Positions 7,661 through 16,320 of a DNA stretch of 61,934 nucleotides are shown here, in pieces. The position numbers were made by a program, and so were the translations under genes. The notes under the pieces are model-generated. The model was given only the letters and a program-made list of their open reading frames with translations. It ran no database searches and was not told the origin of the DNA. How positions within the stretch are numbered: position 1 is the stretch's first letter; each line of letters starts with the position of its first letter. The stretch covers positions 1 through 61,934 of the forward strand of contig URQQ01000025.1 of the NCBI GenBank assembly GCA_900549995.1. Reading direction: 5' to 3'. Origin of the DNA: an uncultured Lachnospiraceae bacterium. Lineage in GTDB: Bacteria > Bacillota > Clostridia > Lachnospirales > Lachnospiraceae.

Positions 7661-9031
7661 TTAACGGAACATACTGATGTATCCTTGTACAAAAATCACC
7701 AGAACTATAAGCGGAAGAACAAATGTCAGATAGACTTTCATCGCTTTTCCTCCCGGCAGTTTCATTCCTGTACCAGTATTCGTCTCCTTCAGAAAGTTCT
7801 CCCATCCCCATCCATATCTTGTCACACAGAACAGCAGATATACAAGGGAGCCGATCGGAAGAAGATTGTTGCTGACCAGAAAATCTTCCAGATCCATGAT
7901 ATTTTTACCGATGATTGTAAAATCTGCCCAGTCCGTCATTCCAAGCACACAAGGCAGTCCTAAAACAATCAGCGCAATTCCATTGATTAAAATGGATTTC
8001 TTAAGGCTCCAACGAAAGAGGTCCTGACCAAACGCAATAATATTCTGAAATACCGCTATGATCGTAGACAGAGCCGCAAATGTCATGAACAGGAAAAACA
8101 ATGCTCCCCAGATGCGCCCTCCCGGCATCTCATTAAATACATTCGGCAGTGTGACGAATACAAGTCCGGGGCCTTCTCCCGGATTGATATCGAACGCAAA
8201 ACAGGATGGAAAAATAATGAGTCCGGATACAATCGCCACAAAAGTATCCAGTATCGTAACACTGACTGCCTCTCCCGCAAGCGCTCTCTCTTTTCCGATA
8301 TAGCTTCCAAAAATCGCCAGCGCCCCAATTCCTATGCTCAGTGTGAAGAACGCCTGTCCCATAGCCGCAAAGACAGAATTCATAATTCCGGCCTCTTTCA
8401 TCTTCTCCATACTTGGCAAAAGATAAAACCGAAGCCCTTCTGCGGCATGCGGCAGCGTAACAGCACGCACTACAAGCACTCCCATAATCACAAGAAGGCT
8501 GACCATCATTACTTTCGTAATCTGTTCCACACCCTTTTGAAGTCCCATGGAACACACCATCAGCGCAATCAGTGACATCAGTATCATCCAGAAAATCATC
8601 TGATTACGGTCAGAAGTCAGCGTGCCAAATATCTGGCTGACATCCTCCGGTGCCGCACCCTGAAACTCCCCTTTCAGCATCTTAATAAAATAAGCCAGCA
8701 TCCATCCCCCGATGGTCGTGTAAAACATCATCAAAAGATAATTTCCCGCCATCCCGAAGTAGCGGTATACATGCCATTTTGACCCTTTGGGCTCAAGTTC
8801 ATTAAAAGATAAGGCGATAGACTTCTGACTCGCCCGCCCTACTGCGAATTCCATCACAACGATCGGAAGCCCAAGTATCAGCAGAAAGAACAAATATACA
8901 AGCACAAACGCTCCTCCGCCGTATTTTCCTGTAATATACGGGAATCTCCACACATTCCCCAATCCAATTGCACATCCGGCCGAGATTAATATAAATCCCA
9001 GCCTGGACGAAAATTTTTCTCTTTTCCCCAT
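7661..9031 (-). CDS. SNF-family sodium-dependent amino acid transporter
   Basis: A 456-residue integral membrane protein of the neurotransmitter:sodium symporter (SNF/NSS) family, which imports amino acids with sodium. The signature of TM1, AGCAIGLGNVWRFPYITG, is near residues 18-35; the unwound GLGNVWRFP stretch holds sodium and substrate in family structures. About eleven to twelve hydrophobic segments follow, the last ending FVQGYISMFR. Bacterial members such as LeuT, TnaT and MhsT carry Leu, Trp or other hydrophobic residues; the substrate here cannot be read from sequence. It follows the lipid kinase gene by 12 bases, so the two are probably co-transcribed. Confidence 0.92.
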   Translation of the reverse strand: MGKREKFSSRLGFILISAGCAIGLGNVWRFPYITGKYGGGAFVLVYLFFLLILGLPIVVMEFAVGRASQKSIALSFNELEPKGSKWHVYRYFGMAGNYLLMMFYTTIGGWMLAYFIKMLKGEFQGAAPEDVSQIFGTLTSDRNQMIFWMILMSLIALMVCSMGLQKGVEQITKVMMVSLLVIMGVLVVRAVTLPHAAEGLRFYLLPSMEKMKEAGIMNSVFAAMGQAFFTLSIGIGALAIFGSYIGKERALAGEAVSVTILDTFVAIVSGLIIFPSCFAFDINPGEGPGLVFVTLPNVFNEMPGGRIWGALFFLFMTFAALSTIIAVFQNIIAFGQDLFRWSLKKSILINGIALIVLGLPCVLGMTDWADFTIIGKNIMDLEDFLVSNNLLPIGSLVYLLFCVTRYGWGWENFLKETNTGTGMKLPGGKAMKVYLTFVLPLIVLVIFVQGYISMFR

Positions 9032-9043
9032 TTTTCTCTCCTG

Positions 9044-10015
9044 TTACTCTTCTGTCTTATTCTCCAGTAAATTTCTTTCTTCTTCCTCAATCAGAGGTTT
9101 CTCCATAAATGAGGCTAAATTCTCCTTATTTACCATAATCTTCAGTTTCTGTTTCCAGTTCTTAATCGTCACAAGATCATGCTCCCCGCCGAACTCTCCG
9201 TCAAGAGTCCACGGAATCTCCTCCAGACATTCAAAGCTGATCTCGCCCGTTTTAAATGTATACATATATTTAGAGTTTACCTGTTCAATCAAGAGCGATG
9301 CCACAATCTCCTGCAGTGCAAGAGGATTTTTCGGAGTTTTAATCAATGTCACTTCAAAAACCCCGTCATCAAAAACCACCTGTTTTCCGACCATACTGCG
9401 GAAACCTGCAACAGATTTTGAATTTGTCACCATACCAAACACAAACTCATCCTCAATCGTCTCGCCGTCAAAGGTGACTTTCATTCGATAAGAGGGAATA
9501 TTGAATAATCTTTTCGTTCCTTCCAGCACATATGCAAGATGGCCCAGAATATTTTTCATGTCCTGCTTCGTCTCATAAGATACATCTGTAAACAGGCCAA
9601 ATGCTGCAATATAGACAAATATATCTTCATTAAACTGTCCCACATCACACGAAAATTCAACTCCATTTACAGCAGTATCCGCTGCCTTTAATATACTTCT
9701 CGGTATATGGAGACTGTTCGCAAAATCATTCGTCGTACCTGTCGGAATATACCCGATTGTTATGCGGTCTTCTTCATCCCGGGACATCATTCCGGTGACA
9801 ACTTCATCCAAAGTTCCATCTCCGCCGCTGCATACTACCAAATCATATTTTTCTTCAATGCTTATGACCTTTTTATATGCATCACGGTAACACTGTGTCG
9901 GATACACAACAACCTCATAACCGGCTTTTACAAAAATATCAAGAATGTCCGAAAGTTTTGGCTTCAGAAGTTCTTTGCCTGCATTCGGATTATAAATGAA
10001 CAGCATTTTCTTCAT
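9044..10015 (-). CDS. Diacylglycerol/lipid kinase (DgkB/YegS family)
   Basis: A 323-residue cytosolic lipid kinase with the diacylglycerol kinase catalytic domain. FIYNPNAGK is at the N terminus, followed by the ATP-binding SGGDGTLDEV near residue 80 and IPTGTTNDFA near 107. The C-terminal beta domain ends in an acidic tail. Gram-positive DgkB phosphorylates diacylglycerol left over from lipoteichoic acid synthesis; the YegS branch uses other lipids, so the exact lipid is open. The ATG at 10015 lies six to seven bases after AGAGGTG; an in-frame GTG three codons earlier overlaps that site and is less likely. Confidence 0.88.
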   Translation of the reverse strand: MKKMLFIYNPNAGKELLKPKLSDILDIFVKAGYEVVVYPTQCYRDAYKKVISIEEKYDLVVCSGGDGTLDEVVTGMMSRDEEDRITIGYIPTGTTNDFANSLHIPRSILKAADTAVNGVEFSCDVGQFNEDIFVYIAAFGLFTDVSYETKQDMKNILGHLAYVLEGTKRLFNIPSYRMKVTFDGETIEDEFVFGMVTNSKSVAGFRSMVGKQVVFDDGVFEVTLIKTPKNPLALQEIVASLLIEQVNSKYMYTFKTGEISFECLEEIPWTLDGEFGGEHDLVTIKNWKQKLKIMVNKENLASFMEKPLIEEEERNLLENKTEE

Positions 10016-10033
10016 TACACTCACCTCTTACTA

Positions 10034-10068
10034 TAAAAAAGAGCATATACCTGGTACATGCCCTTTTC
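10034..10068 (-). terminator. Terminator after the murB-rapZ-whiA-crh operon
   Basis: Stem AAAGGGCATGTACC / GGTATATGCTCTTT with a T run on the minus strand, just beyond the crh stop codon and immediately before the lipid kinase gene. Confidence 0.75.
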
Positions 10069-10084
10069 TCATCTATTTAATTTT

Positions 10085-10342
10085 CTATTTTACCTGGCTT
10101 AAAAACTCCTCAATCCCTTTTGCAGCTGCTTCTTCGTCTAACCCTTCGGTCACTACCGTAAGTTCTTCACCACTCTGTATATTGAGACTCATCATACCCA
10201 TAATGCTTTTCGCATTAATTTTCTTATTGTCAACCTCAATGAATACCTGACTGCGATACTGACTTGCTTCCTGAACCAATAACGCAATTGGTCTTGCCTC
10301 CAGCCCTTCATCTGTTTGTACAATTACTGGTTTCTTAATCAT
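10085..10342 (-). CDS. crh: Crh-like HPr paralogue with Glu at position 15
   Basis: An 85-residue HPr-fold protein. HPr carries phosphate on His15 within GLHARPA; here the motif is GLEARPI, so position 15 is Glu and PTS phosphotransfer is ruled out. The regulatory segment around Ser46 (NAKSIMGMMSL, residues 43-53) is intact. This is the Crh pattern: in Bacillus, Crh has Gln15 and, when phosphorylated at Ser46 by HPr kinase, helps CcpA in carbon catabolite repression. The position after whiA matches the Bacillus order. It overlaps whiA by eight bases and has an AAGGAGG site. The Glu variant is discussed in the findings. Confidence 0.85.
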   Translation of the reverse strand: MIKKPVIVQTDEGLEARPIALLVQEASQYRSQVFIEVDNKKINAKSIMGMMSLNIQSGEELTVVTEGLDEEAAAKGIEEFLSQVK

Positions 10343-11306
10343 AATGTACCTCCTTATTTTCCCTTAGCTTTTCAGCTATATCACTAAGCTTCCGGAGTCT
10401 GTGGTTTACTCCTGATTTTCCCACTGGCGGCGACAGAAAATCACCTAACTCCTTAAGTGTTGCCTCTGGATTCGCGAGTCTTACTAACGCAACCTCCCTC
10501 AATCCATCGGCCAACTTTTCAAAACCGATTGTCTCCTGTATGTATGTAATATCCTCCACCTGCCTGACAGCAGCAGAGACGGTTTTATTAATGTTAGCTG
10601 TTTCACAGTTTACTTTCCGGTTCACTGAATTGCGCATCTCTTTCAATATTCTTACATTCTCAAGCTCCATCAATGCCACATGTGCTTCCATAACATTCAG
10701 AATATCTACAATCTGAGATCCCTCTTTCAGATACACAACATATGATTTTTTTCTGATCACAATTTTTGCATCCAGTCCGAAGCAATTCATGATTTCCTGA
10801 AGCTGCCTTGCTTTTTTCTGTACAGCGCATACAATCTCAAAGTGATATGATTTCTGCGGGTCACTCATGGATCCTGCAGATAAAAATGCCCCTCTGATAA
10901 ATGCTCTTTTGCAGCACATTTCTTTCACAACCAGATTGCGCATTACGGAAAGTTCTTCCGAAATCCCCCCCCTGTCATCTAATAGCTTACAGGCCCAAAG
11001 AATTTTTTTTGCACTTTCATGATCATTGACAATAACTGAATAAGCAATGCTCTGTTTCGCCAGATTTCTTCGAATAGAAATTTCAGTTCCTATATTAAAT
11101 GTTTTTTTGATTAATGTAAAGCTTTTTCTTGCAACTGCTATATTTTCTGTATTAATTTTTATGCTGTACCGGTCACTGCTTGAAATACCAATACTGCCGC
11201 ACATACTGATAATCGCGGCAATTTCTGCAATCTGACAGTGCCTCGCACTTGCTATCTGTGTGGATAATTCTTCCTTCACTTTTCCTGAAAATGACATCTG
11301 TTTCAC
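10335..11306 (-). CDS. whiA: WhiA-family DNA-binding regulator
   Basis: A 323-residue protein with an N-terminal LAGLIDADG-like region (the CCKRAFIRGAFLSAGSM segment near 130-150) and a C-terminal helix-turn-helix (ATLKELGDFLSPPVGKSGVNHRLRKL near 282-307). WhiA governs sporulation genes in Streptomyces and affects division and chromosome segregation in Bacillus. The N-terminal domain is related to homing endonucleases but has no nuclease activity in studied members. It overlaps the end of rapZ by four bases and the start of crh, so translation is probably coupled across the operon. Confidence 0.95.
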   Translation of the reverse strand: MKQMSFSGKVKEELSTQIASARHCQIAEIAAIISMCGSIGISSSDRYSIKINTENIAVARKSFTLIKKTFNIGTEISIRRNLAKQSIAYSVIVNDHESAKKILWACKLLDDRGGISEELSVMRNLVVKEMCCKRAFIRGAFLSAGSMSDPQKSYHFEIVCAVQKKARQLQEIMNCFGLDAKIVIRKKSYVVYLKEGSQIVDILNVMEAHVALMELENVRILKEMRNSVNRKVNCETANINKTVSAAVRQVEDITYIQETIGFEKLADGLREVALVRLANPEATLKELGDFLSPPVGKSGVNHRLRKLSDIAEKLRENKEVHYD

Positions 11307-12181
11307 TGTCCTTTCCTTACCGCATCCTTTGCAATATCTCTATGCTCTATCTTAACCCCATATTCACTGTCCCTTGACAAAGTCTCGTACAACTCATTCG
11401 CCAGTGTCACCGACCGGTGCTTCCCGCCTGTACATCCCACTGCCACCACAAGCTGGTGCTTGCCTTCCAGAATATAATTGGGAATAAGAAAATGCATCAT
11501 ATCTGCCAGTTTTCTCATGAATTCCTGCGCTTTTTCATTGTTCATCACATACTCGCGGACTTCCCTGTCATTGCCGCTTTTCGGACGCAGATCATCAATA
11601 TAATAGGGATTTGGCAGGAACCTGACATCAAAGACAAGGTCTGCATCGCTTGGTATTCCATATTTAAATCCGAAAGAAACAATGGTAATATAGAGGTTCT
11701 TAAAATTTTTGTTCTCAACAAAAATCTTATCCAGTTCGGCTTTCAATTCTCTCGTCAGCATCTGGCTTGTATCAATAATATAATCTGCTTTTCCTTTCAG
11801 ATAACCAAGCTTTGTACGTTCCTCACGGATTCCCTGGTCAATCCTTCCATCGACTGCCAGCGGGTGCTGCCTTCTCGTCTCTTTGTATCTCTTGACAAGG
11901 ACACTCTCACTTGCATCCAAAAACAAGATTTCATATTTGAGTCCAGACTGATCCAGATCATTGAGGCTTTCCTTCAATTCATCAAAATTCTGTCCGCTTC
12001 GTATATCAAGTCCCAGCGCCACTTGATTCACTTCTGTATTAGGCACGCTCAACAGTTCCGATAATTTAGGAATCAGGGGAATGGGAAGATTATCTATGCA
12101 AAAATATCCCACATCTTCCAGCATTTTCAGCGCTGTACTTTTCCCTGCACCAGACATTCCCGTTACAATTACAAATCTCAT
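11303..12181 (-). CDS. rapZ: RapZ/YvcJ-family nucleotide-binding protein
   Basis: A 292-residue protein. The Walker A motif GMSGAGKST (8-16) starts an N-terminal P-loop domain; the C-terminal domain carries GCTGGKHRS near 248-256. In Escherichia coli RapZ is an RNA-binding adaptor that controls glucosamine-6-phosphate synthase; in Bacillus YvcJ hydrolyses GTP and affects competence. The role in clostridia is less clear. It sits between murB (one-base gap) and whiA (four-base overlap). The Bacillus order has yvcK between this gene and whiA; no yvcK is present here. Confidence 0.94.
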   Translation of the reverse strand: MRFVIVTGMSGAGKSTALKMLEDVGYFCIDNLPIPLIPKLSELLSVPNTEVNQVALGLDIRSGQNFDELKESLNDLDQSGLKYEILFLDASESVLVKRYKETRRQHPLAVDGRIDQGIREERTKLGYLKGKADYIIDTSQMLTRELKAELDKIFVENKNFKNLYITIVSFGFKYGIPSDADLVFDVRFLPNPYYIDDLRPKSGNDREVREYVMNNEKAQEFMRKLADMMHFLIPNYILEGKHQLVVAVGCTGGKHRSVTLANELYETLSRDSEYGVKIEHRDIAKDAVRKGQ

Positions 12182-12182
12182 C

Positions 12183-13094
12183 CTAGAACTCTCCTAATCT
12201 TTTGACCTCCGGTTCCAATGTTACACCGAATTTTTCATTGACTTTTTCTGAAACCTGCTTCATCAGATTCATCACATCTTCTGCGGTTGCATTATTTTTA
12301 TTAATCACAAATCCGCAATGCTTCTCTGATACCTGCGCTCCTCCAACCTGAAAGCCGCGAAGCCCTGCATCGTCAATCAGTTTGCCTGCAAAATATCCTT
12401 CCGGACGTTTAAATGTGCTTCCCGCGCTGGGATACTCTAACGGTTGTTTAGAAACTCTTTTATTTCTTAGTTCATCCATCAGCGCCTGAATTTCTTCCTT
12501 ATTTCCCCTGTCAAGATCAATGACAGCCTCCAGCACAATATAGCCGTTTCTTGCCACAATACTTGTACGGTATCCCAGTTCCAGTTCCTTGTTGGTTAAG
12601 ACTTTCCTGTGTCCTTCCCCATCCAGCACTGTGACTTCCCTCAGTATATCTTTCATCTCTCCGCCATATGCACCGGCATTCATGACAACAGCACCGCCAA
12701 GGGTTCCGGGAATTCCTGCTGCGAACTCCATTCCGGTAAGCTCATGATCCGCCGCCTCCTTGGCAGCTCTCGAAAGAAGAGCACCTGCCTGCACACGGAG
12801 AGCAGTACCTTCTATTACAATGCCGCTCATTTCTTTTCCAATCTGAATAATTACACCCCTGAACCCTCTGTCACCGACAAGAAGATTGCTGCCGTTTCCC
12901 AGGATATAATATGGAATCTCACTTTCTCTGCACATCTTGATGACCGCTTCAACTTCATCTGCTGTCTGAGGCATTACAAAGTAGTCAGCAGCTCCGCCAA
13001 TTCTGAACGTTGTATGCCTGCTCATCAATTCCTTTAATAAAACATGATCCTTATCCAATGTATGAACTAATCTGTCATAAAATTTTTCTTCCAT
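12183..13094 (-). CDS. murB: UDP-N-acetylenolpyruvoylglucosamine reductase
   Basis: A 303-residue FAD enzyme of the second step of peptidoglycan precursor synthesis, reducing UDP-GlcNAc-enolpyruvate to UDP-MurNAc with NADPH. The FAD-binding half shows TTFRIGGAADYF, LGNGSNLLVGD and GIPGTLGGAVVMNAGAYGGE. The catalytic Ser region SAGSTFKRPEG and the final Glu region near LEPEVKRLG follow. It is the compact type II form typical of Firmicutes. I place the start at the ATG 13094, seven bases after GGAGAG; an in-frame TTG five codons earlier has no binding site. First gene of the operon with rapZ, whiA and crh. Confidence 0.96.
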   Translation of the reverse strand: MEEKFYDRLVHTLDKDHVLLKELMSRHTTFRIGGAADYFVMPQTADEVEAVIKMCRESEIPYYILGNGSNLLVGDRGFRGVIIQIGKEMSGIVIEGTALRVQAGALLSRAAKEAADHELTGMEFAAGIPGTLGGAVVMNAGAYGGEMKDILREVTVLDGEGHRKVLTNKELELGYRTSIVARNGYIVLEAVIDLDRGNKEEIQALMDELRNKRVSKQPLEYPSAGSTFKRPEGYFAGKLIDDAGLRGFQVGGAQVSEKHCGFVINKNNATAEDVMNLMKQVSEKVNEKFGVTLEPEVKRLGEF

Positions 13095-13210
13095 ATAATA
13101 ACTCTCCAATAACCATCCTCCCGGCTCTCCTTATGATATACCGGGAAAACTATTTTATACTATGTTTACTTCATTATCGTAGTTAATATTACTATGTCGT
13201 GCCACTTTGA

Positions 13211-13450
13211 CTGCACCTTTGCCATGCCACTTCGATTCCGCTTCGCTCCATCTCAGTGCGGCTAAGCGCCCTATACGAGAAATTATAAGAAACTCTCCGC
13301 AAGCCAGCTTGCTCTTTCCCTTCCTGCACCCTCGCCATGCCACTTCGATTCCGCTTCGCTCCATCTCAGTGCGGCTAAGCGCCGTATACGAGAAATCATA
13401 AGAAACTCTACGCAAGCCAGCTTGCTCCGAGTTTCTTATGATTTCTCGTG
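13211..13450. repeat. Two 94-base direct repeats ending in a long palindrome (REP/MITE-like element)
   Basis: Two near-identical units lie at 13221-13314 and 13334-13427, 113 bases apart, with a few substitutions; part of a further unit precedes them near 13201. Each carries GCAAGC-CA-GCTTGC near its end. In the second unit this small hairpin is enclosed by a perfect 20-base inverted repeat (13389-13408 and 13429-13448, CGAGAAATCATAAGAAACTC). A minus-strand frame of 105 codons runs through the units, but it is just the repeat read as protein and I do not count it as a gene. The other bases in 13095-13636 hold no recognised gene. Confidence 0.85.
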
Positions 13451-13636
13451 CATGGCTAAATAGTATCTCCATGATACAACAAACCTATCATAAATTCAAC
13501 GGACTATTGCAAAATTGGCTTAAATGCGTTATATTAATGGCAGTATCGAAAATTTTAGCAGCAGCTCGGCTATACACATTTTCAGTGGTGGCCGGATTGT
13601 TCAAATCTTAAAAGAAAAGAAGGAGTGAACCACAAA

Positions 13637-14941
13637 TTGGACTCGAGTGCCGCCATACAGATTATAGTTTTACTTATCTTACTTATGTTATCTGCATTTT
13701 TCTCTTCGGCAGAGACATCACTGACAACCGTCAACAAGCTTCGCATGCGATCATTAGCAGATGAAGGTAATAAACGTGCAAAAACTGTACTGAATATTAC
13801 AGAGGATTCCGGGAAAATGTTAAGTGCCATACTGATCGGCAATAATATCGTGAATTTATCTGCTTCATCGTTAACTACAACACTAGCGATCCGCTTTGGA
13901 GGTTATGCTGTCGGAATTGCCACCGGTGTTATCACAGTACTCATCCTGTTATTCGGAGAAATCACTCCTAAGACAGTAGCCACCATTCATTCTGAAAAAA
14001 TGGCTCTTATCTATGCGAAACCGATAAGCATTATTATGAAAATCACTACACCTGTCATTTTCATCATCAATAATCTGTCCAGAGGCATATTATTTATATT
14101 ACGAATCGATGCAAATGCCAGACGTGATATGATGACGGAGAACGAACTTCGTACGATTGTAGATGTAAGCCATGAAGATGGGGTAATTGAATCTGAAGAA
14201 AAAGAAATGATTTACAACGTATTTGATCTTGGCGATGCCAAGGCCAAAGATGTTATGGTTCCGCGTGTCCATGTGACGTTTGCAGACGTTGACAGTTCTT
14301 ATGAAGAACTGCTGGAGATTTTCCGTGAAGACAAATTCACACGTCTCCCGGTATACGAAGACACTACCGATAATGTGATCGGTACAATCAATATGAAGGA
14401 TCTCCTTCTATTTGATAACAATAAACGTGAATTCCATATCCGTGATATTCTGAGAGAAGCATACTTCACCTATGAATATAAAAATATTTCCGAACTTCTG
14501 ATGGAAATGAGAGATTCATCATTTAACATCGCAATTGTTCTGGACGAGTATGGCGAAACTGCCGGACTCATCACCCTGGAAGATATTTTAGAAGAAATTG
14601 TGGGTGAAATACATGATGAATACGATGAAAATGAAGAAGAATTCATACAGAAATTAAATGACCACGAATATATTATCGAAGGTTCTATGAATCTGGATGA
14701 CCTGAACGATGAACTGAATCTGAATCTGGAATCTGAAGATTATGATTCCCTCGGTGGTTTTATCATCGAACATCTCGACCGGCTGCCGGAAGAACTTGAC
14801 GAAATCAAGACAGAAAACGGAATCCGCATGGTTGTCGAGAAATTGGACAAAAACCGCGTGGAAAGCGTACACCTGTATCTGCCGGAAGAAACTGATACAG
14901 AGAAAAATGAAGAATCTTTTAACTACGAAGAGGACGATTAA
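13637..14941 (+). CDS. CNNM/CBS-domain membrane protein (hemolysin C/CorC family)
   Basis: A protein of about 434 residues. The N-terminal CNNM (DUF21) domain starts with the typical SAFFSSAETSLTTVN and has three to four membrane segments up to about residue 135. Paired CBS domains follow (ESEEKEMIYNVFDLGDAKAKDVMVPR begins the first). The C-terminal CorC_HlyC domain includes DEYGETAGLITLEDILEEIVGEI. Such proteins are linked to magnesium and cobalt efflux or homeostasis; the name hemolysin is historical. The start is best taken as TTG 13637, which gives MDSSAAIQII with an AAGGAG site 11 bases ahead; the upstream GTG at 13625 overlaps that site. Confidence 0.88.
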   Translation: MDSSAAIQIIVLLILLMLSAFFSSAETSLTTVNKLRMRSLADEGNKRAKTVLNITEDSGKMLSAILIGNNIVNLSASSLTTTLAIRFGGYAVGIATGVITVLILLFGEITPKTVATIHSEKMALIYAKPISIIMKITTPVIFIINNLSRGILFILRIDANARRDMMTENELRTIVDVSHEDGVIESEEKEMIYNVFDLGDAKAKDVMVPRVHVTFADVDSSYEELLEIFREDKFTRLPVYEDTTDNVIGTINMKDLLLFDNNKREFHIRDILREAYFTYEYKNISELLMEMRDSSFNIAIVLDEYGETAGLITLEDILEEIVGEIHDEYDENEEEFIQKLNDHEYIIEGSMNLDDLNDELNLNLESEDYDSLGGFIIEHLDRLPEELDEIKTENGIRMVVEKLDKNRVESVHLYLPEETDTEKNEESFNYEEDD

Positions 14942-14954
14942 CATCGTCCTCTTC
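14927..14954. terminator. Bidirectional terminator between convergent genes
   Basis: GAAGAGGACGAT-TAAC-ATCGTCCTCTTC is a perfect 12-base-pair hairpin. It overlaps the last codons of the CNNM gene and lies just before the stop of the oppositely oriented GH32 gene. Confidence 0.85.
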
Positions 14955-14957
14955 ATT

Positions 14958-16298
14958 TTATAGCAGATTCACTTCTTTGACCCGGCACGTTATCCCATCT
15001 GGAATGATTATCTCACTGCCCAATCCATATACAACATTGCTCAAAACGTATTCCCCGTCATTGACAAAGATTTCAATCAAATTCGGTTCTGCATACACCT
15101 CAATGGAACATCTTCCATCAATTTCCGGAGTCCGGAATTCTGTCCGAAGCCCTTCCTCTTCTGGATATACATTACATCTGTCTGTTTGAATACATCCATT
15201 TTCCCTGAAAATCCGGTATCCTCCAAGAGAAATTTCCTCGCCTTCCTGAAGTTCCAGATCAAACTTGTATGCACAATCTTTCTTCATAGACAATGCAGCT
15301 GGTTCTTTCGCATATTCAAACACATCCTTCACTGCCGGATGAACCGGATAACATATCTTTCCATCCCGGATCTCGATCACTCTCGGAAGCGACATCATTC
15401 CGATCCACGGCCTGCTGCCCTCAACAGGCTTGGGCATCCGCATCCATCCGATCATTATACGCCTTCCGCTTTCATCCTCTGTTGTCTGGCAGGCATAAAT
15501 GTCCAGGCCATAATCAATGTACCGGCAGTCATCCTGACGCTGAATCGCCCCGGTTTCCCCGTTAAATGAGATTCTCGTGCACAATGACTGGTTTTCTTCT
15601 GTCATTCCATCTTTCAGATATCCCATGGAAGAGAATAAAAGTATCTTCTGCCCGTCCACTTCGAATATATCCGGGCACTCACACATCCATCCAAAAATTC
15701 CCGAATCTTCCGTATATGAATTAAGATAATCCCACGTTTCCAGGTCACTGCTGGTGTAGATGAGCAGTTTCCCCTGCACTTTGTCATTCGTACTTCCAAC
15801 TACCATATAGTGTTGTCCGCCGCTTTCAAACACTTTCGGATCTCTCGTGTGTGTTCTGTCCCCAATGACTGTATCTGTTATCGGCGGTATAATTACTTTC
15901 TTATCATGGAAATTATCAAAATAATATCCATCCTCAGAAGTAATCATCAGCTGGGCGGACTCAAATTTTTCATCCAGACAGTGATGAATATCCTCTTTCG
16001 AAGTTTCTTCATATCTGACTCCTGTGTAATATATGTAAAGTCTTCCTTCCTTTTTCACCGCACTGCCGGAAAAACATCCATTCATATCTTCATACCGGCT
16101 CGGATACAGCGCAATCGGTTTATGCTCCCAATGCACCAGATCTTTACTCACAGCATGTCCCCAGTGCATGGTTCCCCATTTGGGTTCGTACGGGAAATAC
16201 TGATAAAACAGATGATACTCGCCCCGATACCAGATGAATCCGTTCGGATCATTGATCCAGTTGCCGGGTGCCTTTAAATGCAGATTGTCATATCTCAT
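14958..16298 (-). CDS. GH32 beta-fructosidase (sucrose-6-phosphate hydrolase / fructosidase type)
   Basis: A 446-residue cytosolic glycoside hydrolase family 32 enzyme with no signal peptide. The three catalytic blocks are present: WINDPNG near residue 14 (nucleophile Asp), THTRDP near 150 (transition-state stabiliser) and MCECPDIF near 204 (acid/base Glu). A C-terminal beta-sandwich follows. It should release fructose from sucrose or short fructo-oligosaccharides. Because the operon encodes an ABC importer, not a PTS, the substrate is probably unphosphorylated. The ATG at 16298 is preceded by AGGAG; a TTG seven codons earlier is in frame but has no site. Last gene of the operon. Confidence 0.92.
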   Translation of the reverse strand: MRYDNLHLKAPGNWINDPNGFIWYRGEYHLFYQYFPYEPKWGTMHWGHAVSKDLVHWEHKPIALYPSRYEDMNGCFSGSAVKKEGRLYIYYTGVRYEETSKEDIHHCLDEKFESAQLMITSEDGYYFDNFHDKKVIIPPITDTVIGDRTHTRDPKVFESGGQHYMVVGSTNDKVQGKLLIYTSSDLETWDYLNSYTEDSGIFGWMCECPDIFEVDGQKILLFSSMGYLKDGMTEENQSLCTRISFNGETGAIQRQDDCRYIDYGLDIYACQTTEDESGRRIMIGWMRMPKPVEGSRPWIGMMSLPRVIEIRDGKICYPVHPAVKDVFEYAKEPAALSMKKDCAYKFDLELQEGEEISLGGYRIFRENGCIQTDRCNVYPEEEGLRTEFRTPEIDGRCSIEVYAEPNLIEIFVNDGEYVLSNVVYGLGSEIIIPDGITCRVKEVNLL

Positions 16299-16320
16299 AA
16301 ATCTCTTTGCTCCTATCAAT

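Noticed and set aside
13155..13472. A 105-codon minus-strand frame with repeated ERSGIEVAW-like peptides
   Set aside because: It is the 94-base DNA repeat read in frame, has no ribosome binding site and overlaps a large palindrome.
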